NCBI RefSeq assembly: GCF_001570485.1
Contig: NZ_BCTA01000086.1
Coordinates: 1 to 64,000 of the forward strand
Length of the DNA stretch: 64,000 nucleotides
Source: Mycolicibacterium novocastrense
GTDB taxonomy: Bacteria; Actinomycetota; Actinomycetes; Mycobacteriales; Mycobacteriaceae
Direction of reading: 5' to 3'
Under the pieces are notes generated by a model. That model saw nothing but the letters and a program-made list of their open reading frames with translations. It was not told the origin of the DNA and ran no database searches. This document shows positions 17,322 to 24,713 of this stretch, one piece after another (position 1 is the first letter of the stretch; the number at the start of each line of letters is the position of its first letter). A program made the translations under genes and the position numbers.

Positions 17322-18455
17322 CTAGGCAATCGCTTCGATGGACGTCAGCAGCCGCTCCTTGAAGCGGTCCGGCAGCGGCACATAGCCCGCGGGCGAGAGG
17401 TTCTGCTGACCGTCGTTCGCCGAGATCGTGAGGAACGACTTGACCGCCGCGGCGGTTTCGGGGTCGTAGCCCTTCGAGCAGACGATCTCGTACGTGGCGA
17501 GCACCAACGGGTAGGCGCCGGGCTCCTTCGTGCCGTACAACGAGTCCAGATCCAACGTCAGGTCGTTGCCTTCCGCGGCGAACGTCGCAACATCGATCGC
17601 CTTCCTGGCCGACTCGTCGGTCAGCTCGACGGGGCCTGCACCACTGTCGATTTGAGCGAACGGCACACCACCCTGCTCGGCGAAACCCTTCTCCACGTAG
17701 CCGATCGATCCGCCGGTCGCCTGCACGGCCTGCACGACACCTGCCGACTTCTGGGCGCCTTCGCCGGCACCGCCCTGGAACTCGCTGCCATCACCCTTGG
17801 TCCAACTCTGGGGGGCCGCCGCGGCGAGGTACTTCTGGAAGTTGTCGGTGGTGCCCGAGGAGTCCGACCGGTAGATCGGCGTGATGTCGCTGTCCGGCAG
17901 GTTGGTTCCGCCGTTGAGTGCCGCGATCGCGGGATCGTTCCACTTGGTGATCTGTCCCTGGAAGATCTTCGCGAGCAGATCGGCGTTGAGAACCAGCTTG
18001 TCGACCCCTTCGATGTTGTAGGCCAACGCGACTGGGCCGAAGACCAGCGGAAGGTTCCATGCCGGGTTGCCGTCGCAGCGCTCCGCGGCCTGCTGGATCT
18101 GATTGCCGGACAGAGCCGAATCCGATCCGGCGAAGTCGACCTGACCGGCGATGAACTGCTCGCGTCCCGCGCCCGATCCGGTGGGGTTGTATGACAGGTT
18201 CTTACCCGGGCAGTGCTGACCCCAGACCTTGTTGAACTCGGCGATGGCGTTCTGTTGTGCCGTCGAACCCTCGGCGGTGACGGAGTTCTTGCCGCCGCAC
18301 TCGGCGAACGCCGCCGCACCGTTGCCGCCCGTGGTCGCGGTGGTACCGGCGTTGTTGTCGCTGCCACACGCGGACAGGGCCAACGCCGCGACCGCGGCCA
18401 CCGAGAACGTGGCCAGCAGCGAACTGGAGGGCGCCTTGCCAGGGTTGAGCTTCAC
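17322..18455 (-). CDS. pstS: Phosphate-binding lipoprotein PstS
   Basis: A 377-residue periplasmic phosphate receptor. The lipoprotein signal has lipobox ALSAC, followed by a Gly/Ala/Asn linker. The phosphate-binding fold shows TAEGSTAQQNAIAEF, NPTGSGAGREQFIAGQVDFAGSD, IYRSDSSGTTDNFQKYL and GSIGYVEK. The start is GTG 18455; GTG 18464 is an in-frame alternative. Upstream lie a -10-like TACGTT (18500-18495) and a Pho box, so it is probably the phosphate-starvation promoter of the whole pst operon. Confidence 0.95.
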   Translation of the reverse strand: MKLNPGKAPSSSLLATFSVAAVAALALSACGSDNNAGTTATTGGNGAAAFAECGGKNSVTAEGSTAQQNAIAEFNKVWGQHCPGKNLSYNPTGSGAGREQFIAGQVDFAGSDSALSGNQIQQAAERCDGNPAWNLPLVFGPVALAYNIEGVDKLVLNADLLAKIFQGQITKWNDPAIAALNGGTNLPDSDITPIYRSDSSGTTDNFQKYLAAAAPQSWTKGDGSEFQGGAGEGAQKSAGVVQAVQATGGSIGYVEKGFAEQGGVPFAQIDSGAGPVELTDESARKAIDVATFAAEGNDLTLDLDSLYGTKEPGAYPLVLATYEIVCSKGYDPETAAAVKSFLTISANDGQQNLSPAGYVPLPDRFKERLLTSIEAIA

Positions 18456-18531
18456 GAATCCCACTTTCGAATTGGACGGGCTTGACCTCCTGGCAACGTA
18501 GGCGGCGCCGGTGCACGGTTCGCGGATGACA

Positions 18532-18549
18532 GGTGAACGGGTGGTGAAC
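18532..18549 (-). promoter_or_regulatory. Pho box (RegX3-type site) upstream of pstS
   Basis: On the minus strand GTTCACC occurs at 18549-18543 and 18538-18532, 11 bp apart with a 4-base spacer, the same geometry as the box before phoU. A TACGTT -10 candidate lies about 32 bp downstream. It falls in the 124-bp gap between mshD and pstS. Confidence 0.75.
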
Positions 18550-18579
18550 ACGTTCAGTTGGTTCGCCGTGCTTTCCCAG

Positions 18580-19473
18580 CTAGCGCTGGGACCGCTGCGC
18601 ATACGCGGCGTCGACCGAGAAGACCGTGAAGCCGAGCTTTCGGTAGGTGTTCACCGCCGCGGAGTTATCTGCCTCCACGTAAAGCATCACGGTGGGATCC
18701 GCACTCGCCGAAAGTCGCTCGGCGAGATGATGCAGACCCGTCAACGTCAGCGCCGCACCCAACCCGCGCCCCTGGGCCGACGGGTCGACGCCGACGACAT
18801 AGACCTCGCCGAGGTCGGCGTCGTGGATTTTCGTCCAGTGAAATCCGAGCACCTCGTCGGTGTCCACATCGACGGCCAGGAACAACCCGTGAGGGTCGAA
18901 CCACGGCTCGCCGCGGCGCTCGGCGATGTCGGCCTCCGTCCATCCACCCTGCTCGGGATGCCAGACGAAGGCGGCGTTGTTGACGCGCAGCAGCGCGGCG
19001 TCGTCTTGCGGACCGGAGTACGTGGTGATGCGGACACCGTCGGGCACGGGTGTCGGCGGCAGGTCGGTCAGCGGACGCCGCATCTGCAGGAGTTCGCGCA
19101 CCACGGTCAGCCCGAGCGAGGACGCGGTGGCGCGTGCCGCCTCCAGGTTGCCGTGCGCCCACACGCGCGCGTCGCCTCCGCCCTCGGCGAGGCCCATGCG
19201 CACCAGGGCCGCGCCGACCCCGCGACGCCGCGAGCGCGGATGCACGACCGCCTCGGCCATCGCGGACTCGTCCTGCCCGGCGAGGTTCAGATAACCGACG
19301 ATGTCCGCGTCGTCGCGGGCCACCAGGTGACGGGTGCGGTCGTGCGGCAGTTCCCGCAACACCTGCTCGCCGACCGGGGCGACGCCGTCCGCAGCGGTGG
19401 CGGCCTCGATCAGGTCATGGATGCGACGCTGCTCGTCGCCGGAGAGTTCGGTGCGCCAGAGAAGTTCCGTCAC
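18580..19473 (-). CDS. mshD: Mycothiol synthase MshD
   Basis: A 297-residue acetyltransferase that completes mycothiol synthesis by acetylating Cys-GlcN-Ins with acetyl-CoA. It contains two GNAT domains. The N-terminal one includes EAVVHPRSRRRGVGAALV. The C-terminal, active one includes VYVVGVDPSAQGRGLGAALT and YVEADNSAAVNTYRKLGF, with the acetyl-CoA loop Q-x-R-G-x-G. Its ATG overlaps the stop of the upstream glnR gene by four bases, so the two are translationally coupled, as in M. tuberculosis (Rv0818-Rv0819). Confidence 0.95.
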   Translation of the reverse strand: MTELLWRTELSGDEQRRIHDLIEAATAADGVAPVGEQVLRELPHDRTRHLVARDDADIVGYLNLAGQDESAMAEAVVHPRSRRRGVGAALVRMGLAEGGGDARVWAHGNLEAARATASSLGLTVVRELLQMRRPLTDLPPTPVPDGVRITTYSGPQDDAALLRVNNAAFVWHPEQGGWTEADIAERRGEPWFDPHGLFLAVDVDTDEVLGFHWTKIHDADLGEVYVVGVDPSAQGRGLGAALTLTGLHHLAERLSASADPTVMLYVEADNSAAVNTYRKLGFTVFSVDAAYAQRSQR

Positions 19474-20249
19474 GGGCTTCGCAGCGGGTCGGCCAACGCC
19501 TCGGCGATGCCGTCCGGCGTCTCGAGCTCCACGCTGTCGATGTCGTCGGGCACCACGGCGTCCGGGGCGGGCGCGCGACCGCGGGCCGGACGCACCGCTT
19601 TGTAGCCGACGTTGCGCACGGTGCCGATCAGCGATTCGTACTCGGGACCGAGCTTGGCGCGCAACCGTCGCACGTGCACATCCACCGTGCGGGTGCCGCC
19701 GAAGAAGTCGTAACCCCAGACCTCCTGCAACAGCTGCGCGCGGGTGAACACCCGACCGGCGTGCTGGGCCAGGTACTTGAGCAGCTCGAATTCCTTGTAG
19801 GTCAGGTCAAGGGGGCGACCGCGGAGTCGGGCGGTGTAGGTCCCCTCGTCGATCACCAGTTCGCCGAGGCTGATCTTGCCGACGTTCTCCTGGTTGGCCA
19901 CCCCGCCGCGGCGCCCGACGAGCAGCCGCAGCCGCGCGTCGATCTCGGCGGGCCCGGTGCTGGGCAGCAGGATCTCGTCGAGACCCCACTCGACGTTGAC
20001 GGCCACCAGGCCGCCTTCGTTGACGACGGCCACCACGGGCACCGAGGTGCCGGTCGTGCCCAGCAGCCTGCACAGCCCGCGAGCCGCGGCGAGGTCGGTA
20101 CGTGCGTCGACGATCGCGACGTCGGCGCTGCCCGCCTCCAAAAGCGACGAGACCTCGGTCGGTGCGGTCCGCACGGTGTGAGCCAACAGCGACAGCGACG
20201 GCAGCACCGACTCAGGCTGTGGGTCGACTGTCAATAGCAGTAGATCCAA
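19470..20249 (-). CDS. glnR: GlnR-type winged-helix response regulator
   Basis: A 259-residue OmpR-class regulator matching GlnR, the nitrogen-metabolism regulator of Actinobacteria. The N-terminal receiver-like domain lacks the usual full acidic phosphorylation pocket (AIVDARTDLAAARGLC). The C-terminal winged helix is clear (LTYKEFELLKYLAQHAGRVF and GTRTVDVHVRRLRAKLG). I chose TTG 20249 because GGAGG lies five bases upstream and the family is about 255 residues; an in-frame opening to 20327 adds 26 residues. No histidine kinase is nearby. It is the first gene of a unit with mshD. Confidence 0.9.
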   Translation of the reverse strand: MDLLLLTVDPQPESVLPSLSLLAHTVRTAPTEVSSLLEAGSADVAIVDARTDLAAARGLCRLLGTTGTSVPVVAVVNEGGLVAVNVEWGLDEILLPSTGPAEIDARLRLLVGRRGGVANQENVGKISLGELVIDEGTYTARLRGRPLDLTYKEFELLKYLAQHAGRVFTRAQLLQEVWGYDFFGGTRTVDVHVRRLRAKLGPEYESLIGTVRNVGYKAVRPARGRAPAPDAVVPDDIDSVELETPDGIAEALADPLRSP

Positions 20250-20422
20250 CTGGCCCTCCAACAAGCCATAGGGACCTCGCCTGGACATCTTTGTCGGTCG
20301 GTGACTTCCCAGATTCATGCTCGACATCCGCCCGTTACCGGGGCGATGATTTTCTAACGATAGCGCGCAACCCGCTCATCAGCTGCGTCGAACGGAACGT
20401 TGAACCCGCCGTGGGCCAGAAT

Positions 20423-21226
20423 GTGCGGGTGCGCAAGCTGCTGCTCGGGGTGTTGGCGACGGTGCTGGCGGCTGCCCTGTGCGCCGTCGGGGCCGATTTC
20501 GGGGCGGCGATCTACGCCGAATATCGGCTGGCCAGAAGCGTGCGCACCGCCGCTGACCTGCAACATGACCCGTCGGTGGCGATCCTCGGGTTCCCGTTCA
20601 CCACTCAGGCGATGGACCGCCACTACGACGAGGTCGAGATCAGGGCCAACGGCGTCGACAATCGTGTGGTGGGCAAGGCGTCGTTGGAGGCGACGCTGCA
20701 CGAGATCGATCTGCCCGGCGATTCGTGGCTCGTCGGCCCCGACGCCACGCTGCAGGTCGGCAAGGCCGAAAGCCGCATCATCATCGACTCGACACATCTG
20801 GGCCGGTTCATGGACATCCCGGATCTGCTGGTCGAGGCGCCGACCGGGGAGAGCAACGACGCCACGGGCGGCACCACCGAATCGGGTATCTCCAGTAGCA
20901 AGGGCGTGGTGTTCACCGGAACACCCGCCAAAGCCGACTTCCACGACAGGGTGAGCATCGCAGTGGACCTCGAGGTCGCCGGACCCGACCAGACGACGCT
21001 GGTGATGACGGCCACCGGCGTGCTGACCGGCCCCGGCACGGCCGACCAGGAGGTGCCCGAGGACAAGAAGGGCGCCGTGCTGGCCGCGTTCACCGCGAGC
21101 CTGCCCGGTCAGAGGCTGCCGTTCGGGCTGGCACCGACGGCGCAGGGGGCGCGAGGCTCCGACATCATCATCGAGGGCATCGCCGAGGGAGTATCCGTCG
21201 CACTCACGGAGTTCCATCTGTCATGA
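20423..21226 (+). CDS. lmeA: LmeA-type DUF2993 periplasmic protein
   Basis: A 267-residue exported protein matching LmeA (Rv0817c), which in mycobacteria is a periplasmic phospholipase-like protein needed for mannan elongation of lipomannan. It has an N-terminal membrane anchor (KLLLGVLATVLAAALCAVGADF), then a DUF2993 lipid-binding fold (ILGFPFTTQAMDRHYDEVEI, TGTPAKADFHDRVSIAV). It ends LPFGLAPTAQGARGSDIIIEG. GTG 20423 was taken as start, with GTG 20429 equally possible. It is divergent from glnR across 173 bp, and its stop overlaps the next ATG by four bases. Confidence 0.9.
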   Translation: MRVRKLLLGVLATVLAAALCAVGADFGAAIYAEYRLARSVRTAADLQHDPSVAILGFPFTTQAMDRHYDEVEIRANGVDNRVVGKASLEATLHEIDLPGDSWLVGPDATLQVGKAESRIIIDSTHLGRFMDIPDLLVEAPTGESNDATGGTTESGISSSKGVVFTGTPAKADFHDRVSIAVDLEVAGPDQTTLVMTATGVLTGPGTADQEVPEDKKGAVLAAFTASLPGQRLPFGLAPTAQGARGSDIIIEGIAEGVSVALTEFHLS

Positions 21227-21645
21227 GCTCGTCCTGGGTGTTGGCGATCACCGTCCTCATCGCGGCGCTCGGCGTCGCCTATGTGATCGGGCGGCTGCTC
21301 GCGCTTCGATCGGGCCTGCGCACGGCGAGCGAGAAGGCGGCAAACGTCGACACCAGCGACCTCGGCCTGTCCTCGACCGGGCCGACGATCGTGCACTTCT
21401 CCGCCGAGTGGTGCGGACCGTGCGCCGCGGTGCGCAGGGTCGTCGACGAGGTCTGCGCGGACCTACCCGCGGTGGCGCACCTCGAGATCGACATCGACGC
21501 CAACCCGGAGGCCGCGCGGCGTCTTTCGGTGCTCTCGCTGCCCACCACCATCCTGTTCGACAGGCACGGCCGGCCCCGCTACCGGACTCACGGCGTCCCC
21601 AAGGCCGCTGACCTGCGCTCGGCTCTGGAACCGCTGTTGGCTTGA
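21223..21645 (+). CDS. Membrane-anchored thioredoxin-like protein
   Basis: A 140-residue protein with an N-terminal membrane helix (WVLAITVLIAALGVAYVIG) and a thioredoxin domain bearing the redox pair in SAEWCGPCAAVRRV and the cis-Pro region LSLPTTILFD. It probably reduces or exchanges disulfides at the membrane. ATGA overlap with lmeA suggests one transcript. It corresponds to the gene called thiX (Rv0816c) in M. tuberculosis, a name that does not mean a thiamine role is shown. Confidence 0.88.
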   Translation: MSSSWVLAITVLIAALGVAYVIGRLLALRSGLRTASEKAANVDTSDLGLSSTGPTIVHFSAEWCGPCAAVRRVVDEVCADLPAVAHLEIDIDANPEAARRLSVLSLPTTILFDRHGRPRYRTHGVPKAADLRSALEPLLA

Positions 21646-21661
21646 TCACCATGTCGATTGG

Positions 21662-21667
21662 TAAGCT
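21662..21667 (+). promoter_or_regulatory. -10 box TAAGCT for the leaderless polycysteine ORF
   Basis: TAAGCT ends 7 bases before GTG 21675, which places the transcript start at the leader-peptide start codon. It is the likely promoter of the sulfur operon. Confidence 0.6.
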
Positions 21668-21674
21668 GTCCGGC

Positions 21675-21767
21675 GTGTCCGCCCGCCTCGAGCCGATGCT
21701 CACCAAGCGCCGCGCAGTCGATCTGTGCCGCGTCGCGGGTTCTTGCTGTTGTTGTTGCAGCTGCTGA
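21675..21767 (+). CDS. Polycysteine leader peptide (attenuator ORF) of the sulfur operon
   Basis: A 30-codon ORF with GTG start and TGA stop that ends GSCCCCCSC, giving five consecutive Cys codons plus Cys18 and Cys30. Leaderless polycysteine ORFs in this position have been described in mycobacteria as cysteine-responsive attenuators. When cysteinyl-tRNA is scarce, ribosomes stall on the Cys codons and expression of the downstream genes rises. The -10 box lies 7 bases before the GTG. The DUF4395 ATG follows 97 bases after the stop with its own AGGAG. A second in-frame ATG at codon 8 is possible but less likely. Confidence 0.85.
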   Translation: MSARLEPMLTKRRAVDLCRVAGSCCCCCSC

Positions 21768-21864
21768 GTAGCCGCGCCCTTCTTCGCGCCGCACTCGGGA
21801 GCGACCCATGTGGTCTTTCCCGTTCAGCCCAGCCCGACCCGATGACCGCAACAGGAGCACATGA

Positions 21865-22356
21865 ATGCCAACGACGGATATGTCGAGAACACCAGCCCGC
21901 ACGCCCGACCTGGTGGACGTGCGCGGACCGCGGTTCAGCGCATGGCTCACCACCGTCGTGCTGCTGGCGACCCTGCTGTTGTGGCCGGTGAGCCCGGCGG
22001 CTTCGGCGGCTGTGCTGGGCGCCCAAGCCGCGGTGTTCGCGATCGGGGCACGGCGCGGGCCCCGGTCGCATCCCTACGGCCTGGTCTTCGCGCGTTTCGT
22101 CGCGCCGCGGTTGGGGCCCGTCAGCGAGAAGGAGCCGGTGGCGCCGCTGAAGTTCGCCCAGTTCGTCGGGCTCGTCTTCGCGGTGGCCGGCGTCGTCGGA
22201 TTCGCGACCGGCCTCGGGCTGCTCGGTCTGGTCGCAACCGCCTTGGCGCTGGTGGCGGCGTTTCTCAATGCGGCCTTCGGCATCTGCCTGGGCTGCCAGC
22301 TCTACCCGCTCGTCGCGCGCGTTCGAAGGAACACAAGCGCACCATCACCCGCATAG
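21865..22356 (+). CDS. DUF4395 membrane protein
   Basis: A 163-residue integral membrane protein with about four hydrophobic segments (FSAWLTTVVLLATLLLWPVS, then helices near 55, 95 and 115). It ends ICLGCQLYPLVARVRR, whose CxxC-like pair (GICLGC) is a DUF4395 hallmark. It is first in the cysteine-regulated operon with the sulfurtransferase and DUF1416 genes. The linkage suggests a sulfur transport or handling role, but the reaction is unknown. The ATG has AGGAG eight bases upstream. It matches the gene before cysA2 in M. smegmatis from memory. Confidence 0.88.
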   Translation: MPTTDMSRTPARTPDLVDVRGPRFSAWLTTVVLLATLLLWPVSPAASAAVLGAQAAVFAIGARRGPRSHPYGLVFARFVAPRLGPVSEKEPVAPLKFAQFVGLVFAVAGVVGFATGLGLLGLVATALALVAAFLNAAFGICLGCQLYPLVARVRRNTSAPSPA

Positions 22357-22392
22357 AACTTCAAACCTGAAGCAACCGAAAGGATTTCCTCT

Positions 22393-23226
22393 ATGGCACG
22401 CTCCGACGTCCTGGTCACGGCTGACTGGGCCGAGAGCAATCTCAACGCACCGAACATCGTGTTCGTCGAGGTCGACGAAGACACCAGCGCCTACGACGAC
22501 GGCCACATCGAGGGCGCCGTCAAGATCGACTGGAAGACCGACCTCCAAGATCCGGTACGTCGCGATTTCGTTGACCAGCAGCAGTTTTCGAAGCTGCTGA
22601 GCGAGCGCGGCATCTCCAACGACGACACCGTGGTCCTGTACGGCGGCAACAACAACTGGTTCGCCGCCTACGCCTACTGGTACTTCAAGCTGTACGGGCA
22701 CCAGGACGTCAAGCTGCTCGACGGCGGCCGCAAGAAGTGGGAGCTCGACGGCCGGCCGCTCGTCACCGACGTGCCGAACCGGCCCGCGACGACCTATACG
22801 GCCAAGGCGCCCGACAACAGCATCCGCGCCTTCCGTGACGAGGTGATCGCGGCGATCAACAACAAGAACCTCGTTGACGTGCGCTCCCCGGACGAGTTCT
22901 CCGGCAAGATCCTGGCTCCGGCGCACCTGCCCCAGGAGCAGAGCCAGCGACCCGGGCATATCCCCGGCGCCATCAACGTTCCGTGGAGCAAGGCGGCCAA
23001 CGACGACGGCACCTTCAAGTCCGATGAGGCGCTGGAGAAGCTGTACGCCGAGGCGGGCCTGGATGGTGAGAAGGAGACCATCGCTTACTGCCGCATCGGT
23101 GAGCGCTCGTCGCACACCTGGTTCGTGCTGCAGGAGCTGCTCGGGCACAAGAACGTGAAGAACTACGACGGCAGTTGGACCGAATACGGCTCCCTGGTGG
23201 GGGCCCCGATCGAGTTGGGAAGTTGA
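22393..23226 (+). CDS. cysA2: Thiosulfate sulfurtransferase (rhodanese) CysA2/CysA3-type
   Basis: A 277-residue two-domain rhodanese that moves sulfur from thiosulfate to an acceptor such as cyanide or a protein thiol. The N-terminal rhodanese domain is inactive (about 1-135; GHIEGAVKIDWKTD). The C-terminal domain carries the catalytic Cys in IAYCRIGERSSHTW. Length and motifs match the M. tuberculosis CysA2/CysA3 proteins. It is preceded by a probable AAAGGA site 7-12 bases before the ATG, and sseC follows after one base. It is regulated with the operon by the polycysteine leader. Confidence 0.93.
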   Translation: MARSDVLVTADWAESNLNAPNIVFVEVDEDTSAYDDGHIEGAVKIDWKTDLQDPVRRDFVDQQQFSKLLSERGISNDDTVVLYGGNNNWFAAYAYWYFKLYGHQDVKLLDGGRKKWELDGRPLVTDVPNRPATTYTAKAPDNSIRAFRDEVIAAINNKNLVDVRSPDEFSGKILAPAHLPQEQSQRPGHIPGAINVPWSKAANDDGTFKSDEALEKLYAEAGLDGEKETIAYCRIGERSSHTWFVLQELLGHKNVKNYDGSWTEYGSLVGAPIELGS

Positions 23227-23227
23227 T

Positions 23228-23530
23228 ATGTGCTCTGCCCCGAAACAAGGCCTGACGTTGCCTGCCAGCGTCGACTTGGAGAAGGAGACGGTGATCACCG
23301 GCCGCGTCGTGGACGGGTCGGGACAGGCCGTCGGCGGCGCGTTCGTGCGCCTGCTGGACAGCTCTGACGAGTTCACCGCCGAGGTGGTCGCGTCGGCCAC
23401 CGGCGACTTCCGGTTCTTCGCCGCGCCGGGCACGTGGACGCTGCGCGCGCTGTCGAAGGTCGGCAACGGCGACGCCGTCGTCGCACCGTCGGGCGCGGGT
23501 ATCCACGAGGTCGACGTCAAGGTCGCCTGA
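23228..23530 (+). CDS. sseC: DUF1416 protein SseC
   Basis: A 100-residue protein of the DUF1416/SseC family with a beta-sandwich-like, carboxypeptidase-regulatory-type pattern (VITGRVVDGSGQAVGGAFVRL, GDFRFFAAPGTWTLRAL). A conserved Cys at position 2 (MCSAPKQG) may take part in sulfur transfer, which is inferred from its constant linkage to cysA2. It starts one base after the cysA2 stop and is the last gene before a large hairpin. Confidence 0.9.
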   Translation: MCSAPKQGLTLPASVDLEKETVITGRVVDGSGQAVGGAFVRLLDSSDEFTAEVVASATGDFRFFAAPGTWTLRALSKVGNGDAVVAPSGAGIHEVDVKVA

Positions 23531-23542
23531 CGCTTCAGGGCT

Positions 23543-23598
23543 CGAAACTGAACTTGTGTGCGACGATCCGCGAGATCCCGCACACAAGTTCAGTTTCG
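23543..23598 (+). terminator. 20-bp perfect palindrome after sseC
   Basis: CGAAACTGAACTTGTGTGCG (23543-23562) and its exact complement (23579-23598) flank a 16-base loop, starting 13 bases after the sseC stop. The stem is unusually long and perfect, with no T-run. Termination or 3'-end protection of the sulfur operon message is the likely role. Confidence 0.6.
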
Positions 23599-23661
23599 GC
23601 GCACAGGGGTCGGCGGCTCAGCGGTGTCGCGGGCCGACGCATTCGGCCTTCCGCGGCCGAC

Positions 23662-23667
23662 TAGACT
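23662..23667 (+). promoter_or_regulatory. -10 box TAGACT for a leaderless 32-codon ORF
   Basis: TAGACT ends 7 bases before GTG 23675, the same geometry as the leader-peptide promoter. It supports the very short ORF as the first gene of the nitrobindin unit. Confidence 0.5.
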
Positions 23668-23674
23668 CGTTCCC

Positions 23675-23773
23675 GTGGTGCTGTTCTTCGAACTCCTGCT
23701 CGTAGCCGCGACCCTGGTGATCACCTGGTTCGCGTTGTACGCGGTGTACCGGCTGATCACCGACGAGTCGTGA
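23675..23773 (+). CDS. 32-residue single-pass membrane protein
   Basis: A tiny protein made almost wholly of one hydrophobic helix (VVLFFELLLVAATLVITW) followed by FALYAVYRLITDES. GTG 23675 is supported by a -10 box 7 bases upstream. Its TGA overlaps the GTG of the nitrobindin gene (GTGA), so translation is coupled. A longer in-frame opening reaches back into the palindrome and is not needed. I recall similar small membrane proteins before nitrobindin genes in other mycobacteria, but the function is unknown. Confidence 0.65.
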   Translation: MVLFFELLLVAATLVITWFALYAVYRLITDES

Positions 23774-24399
23774 CGTCCGGGGACGACGCAGTAGCGGCCG
23801 CGGCAGAACGAGCGAAAACGACGGCCGCGCGCAACATCCCGGTGTTCGGCGACCTTCCCGCGCCGTCTGACACCGCCAATCTCCGCGAGGGCGCCAACCT
23901 CAACGATGCGCTTCTGGCGCTGTTGCCGCTCGTCGGTGTCTGGCGCGGTGAGGGCGAGGGTCGCGGCGCCAACGGTGACTACCGGTTCGGCCAGCAGATC
24001 GTGGTCTCGCATGACGGCAGCGACTACCTGATCTGGGAAGCGCGCTCCTGGCGGCTCAGCGAGTCCGGCGAGTTCGAGGCGCACACGCTGCGCGAGTCCG
24101 GGTTCTGGCGCTTCGTCAACGACCCGGCCGACCCGTCCGAGTCCCAGGCCATCGAGCTGCTGTTGGCTCATTCCGCGGGCTATATCGAGCTGTTCTACGG
24201 CCGCCCCCTTTCCCAGTCGTCGTGGGAGCTGGTCACCGATGCGTTGGCGCGCAGCAAGTCCGGGATGCTGGTCGGCGGCGCCAAACGGCTGTACGGCATC
24301 GTCGAGGGCGGCGATCTGGCCTACGTCGAGGAGCGTGTCGACGCCGACGGCGGCCTGGTCCCCCACCTGTCGGCCCGGCTGTCGAGGTTCGCCGGATGA
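23770..24399 (+). CDS. Nitrobindin (haem-binding beta-barrel, DUF1794)
   Basis: A 209-residue protein matching Rv0813c, a ten-stranded beta-barrel that holds haem and in the family binds or detoxifies nitric oxide and peroxynitrite. The signature VGVWRGEGEGRGANGDYRFG near 55 is present, and a C-terminal His (LVPHLSARLSRFAG) fits the proximal haem ligand. The N-terminal 35 residues are an Ala-rich extension. GTG 23770 overlaps the stop of the small membrane protein, and its own stop overlaps the next gene (ATGA), giving a compact three-gene unit. Confidence 0.88.
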   Translation: MTSGDDAVAAAAERAKTTAARNIPVFGDLPAPSDTANLREGANLNDALLALLPLVGVWRGEGEGRGANGDYRFGQQIVVSHDGSDYLIWEARSWRLSESGEFEAHTLRESGFWRFVNDPADPSESQAIELLLAHSAGYIELFYGRPLSQSSWELVTDALARSKSGMLVGGAKRLYGIVEGGDLAYVEERVDADGGLVPHLSARLSRFAG

Positions 24400-24713
24400 T
24401 GCGCGCCGTCATGGTCGTCGCCGGCCTCGCCGCGGCCGCAGCGCTCGCAGGTTGCGCATCCGAGCAACCAGCCGAGCAGCAGCCCACCACGTCCCAAGCC
24501 CCGGCCCAGACCACCACGTCTCAGGCGCCGGCTGAGACCACCACCACGTCCGAGACCCCCTCCGGTCACGGTTCGCTGGCGCAGTGTCTTGACGAGCACG
24601 GCGTACCCGCGGCGCCCGGACCGGCCGCCGGCCCGCCTCCCGGCGTCGACGCCGAGACCTGGAACAGGGCCATGCAGGCGTGCGCAACCTTCGCGCCCGG
24701 ACCCGCCGGCTAA
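24396..24713 (+). CDS. Small Thr/Pro-rich lipoprotein
   Basis: A 105-residue predicted lipoprotein: MMRAVMVVAGLAAAAALAGC with lipobox LAGC, then a Gln/Thr/Pro/Ala linker typical of cell-wall-spanning mycobacterial lipoproteins. A small C-terminal domain has two Cys (LAQCLDEHGVPAAPG and MQACATFAPG). The start overlaps the nitrobindin stop by four bases. The stop overlaps the stop of the convergent solute-binding protein. I do not recognise a named family; the coupling suggests it works with nitrobindin. Confidence 0.75.
   Translation: MMRAVMVVAGLAAAAALAGCASEQPAEQQPTTSQAPAQTTTSQAPAETTTTSETPSGHGSLAQCLDEHGVPAAPGPAAGPPPGVDAETWNRAMQACATFAPGPAG

Noticed and set aside
21861..22370. Alternative start ATG 21861 giving a 169-codon frame over the DUF4395 gene
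   Set aside because: The frame is Arg-rich and lacks the DUF4395 pattern; ATG 21865 has correct SD spacing and gives the membrane protein.
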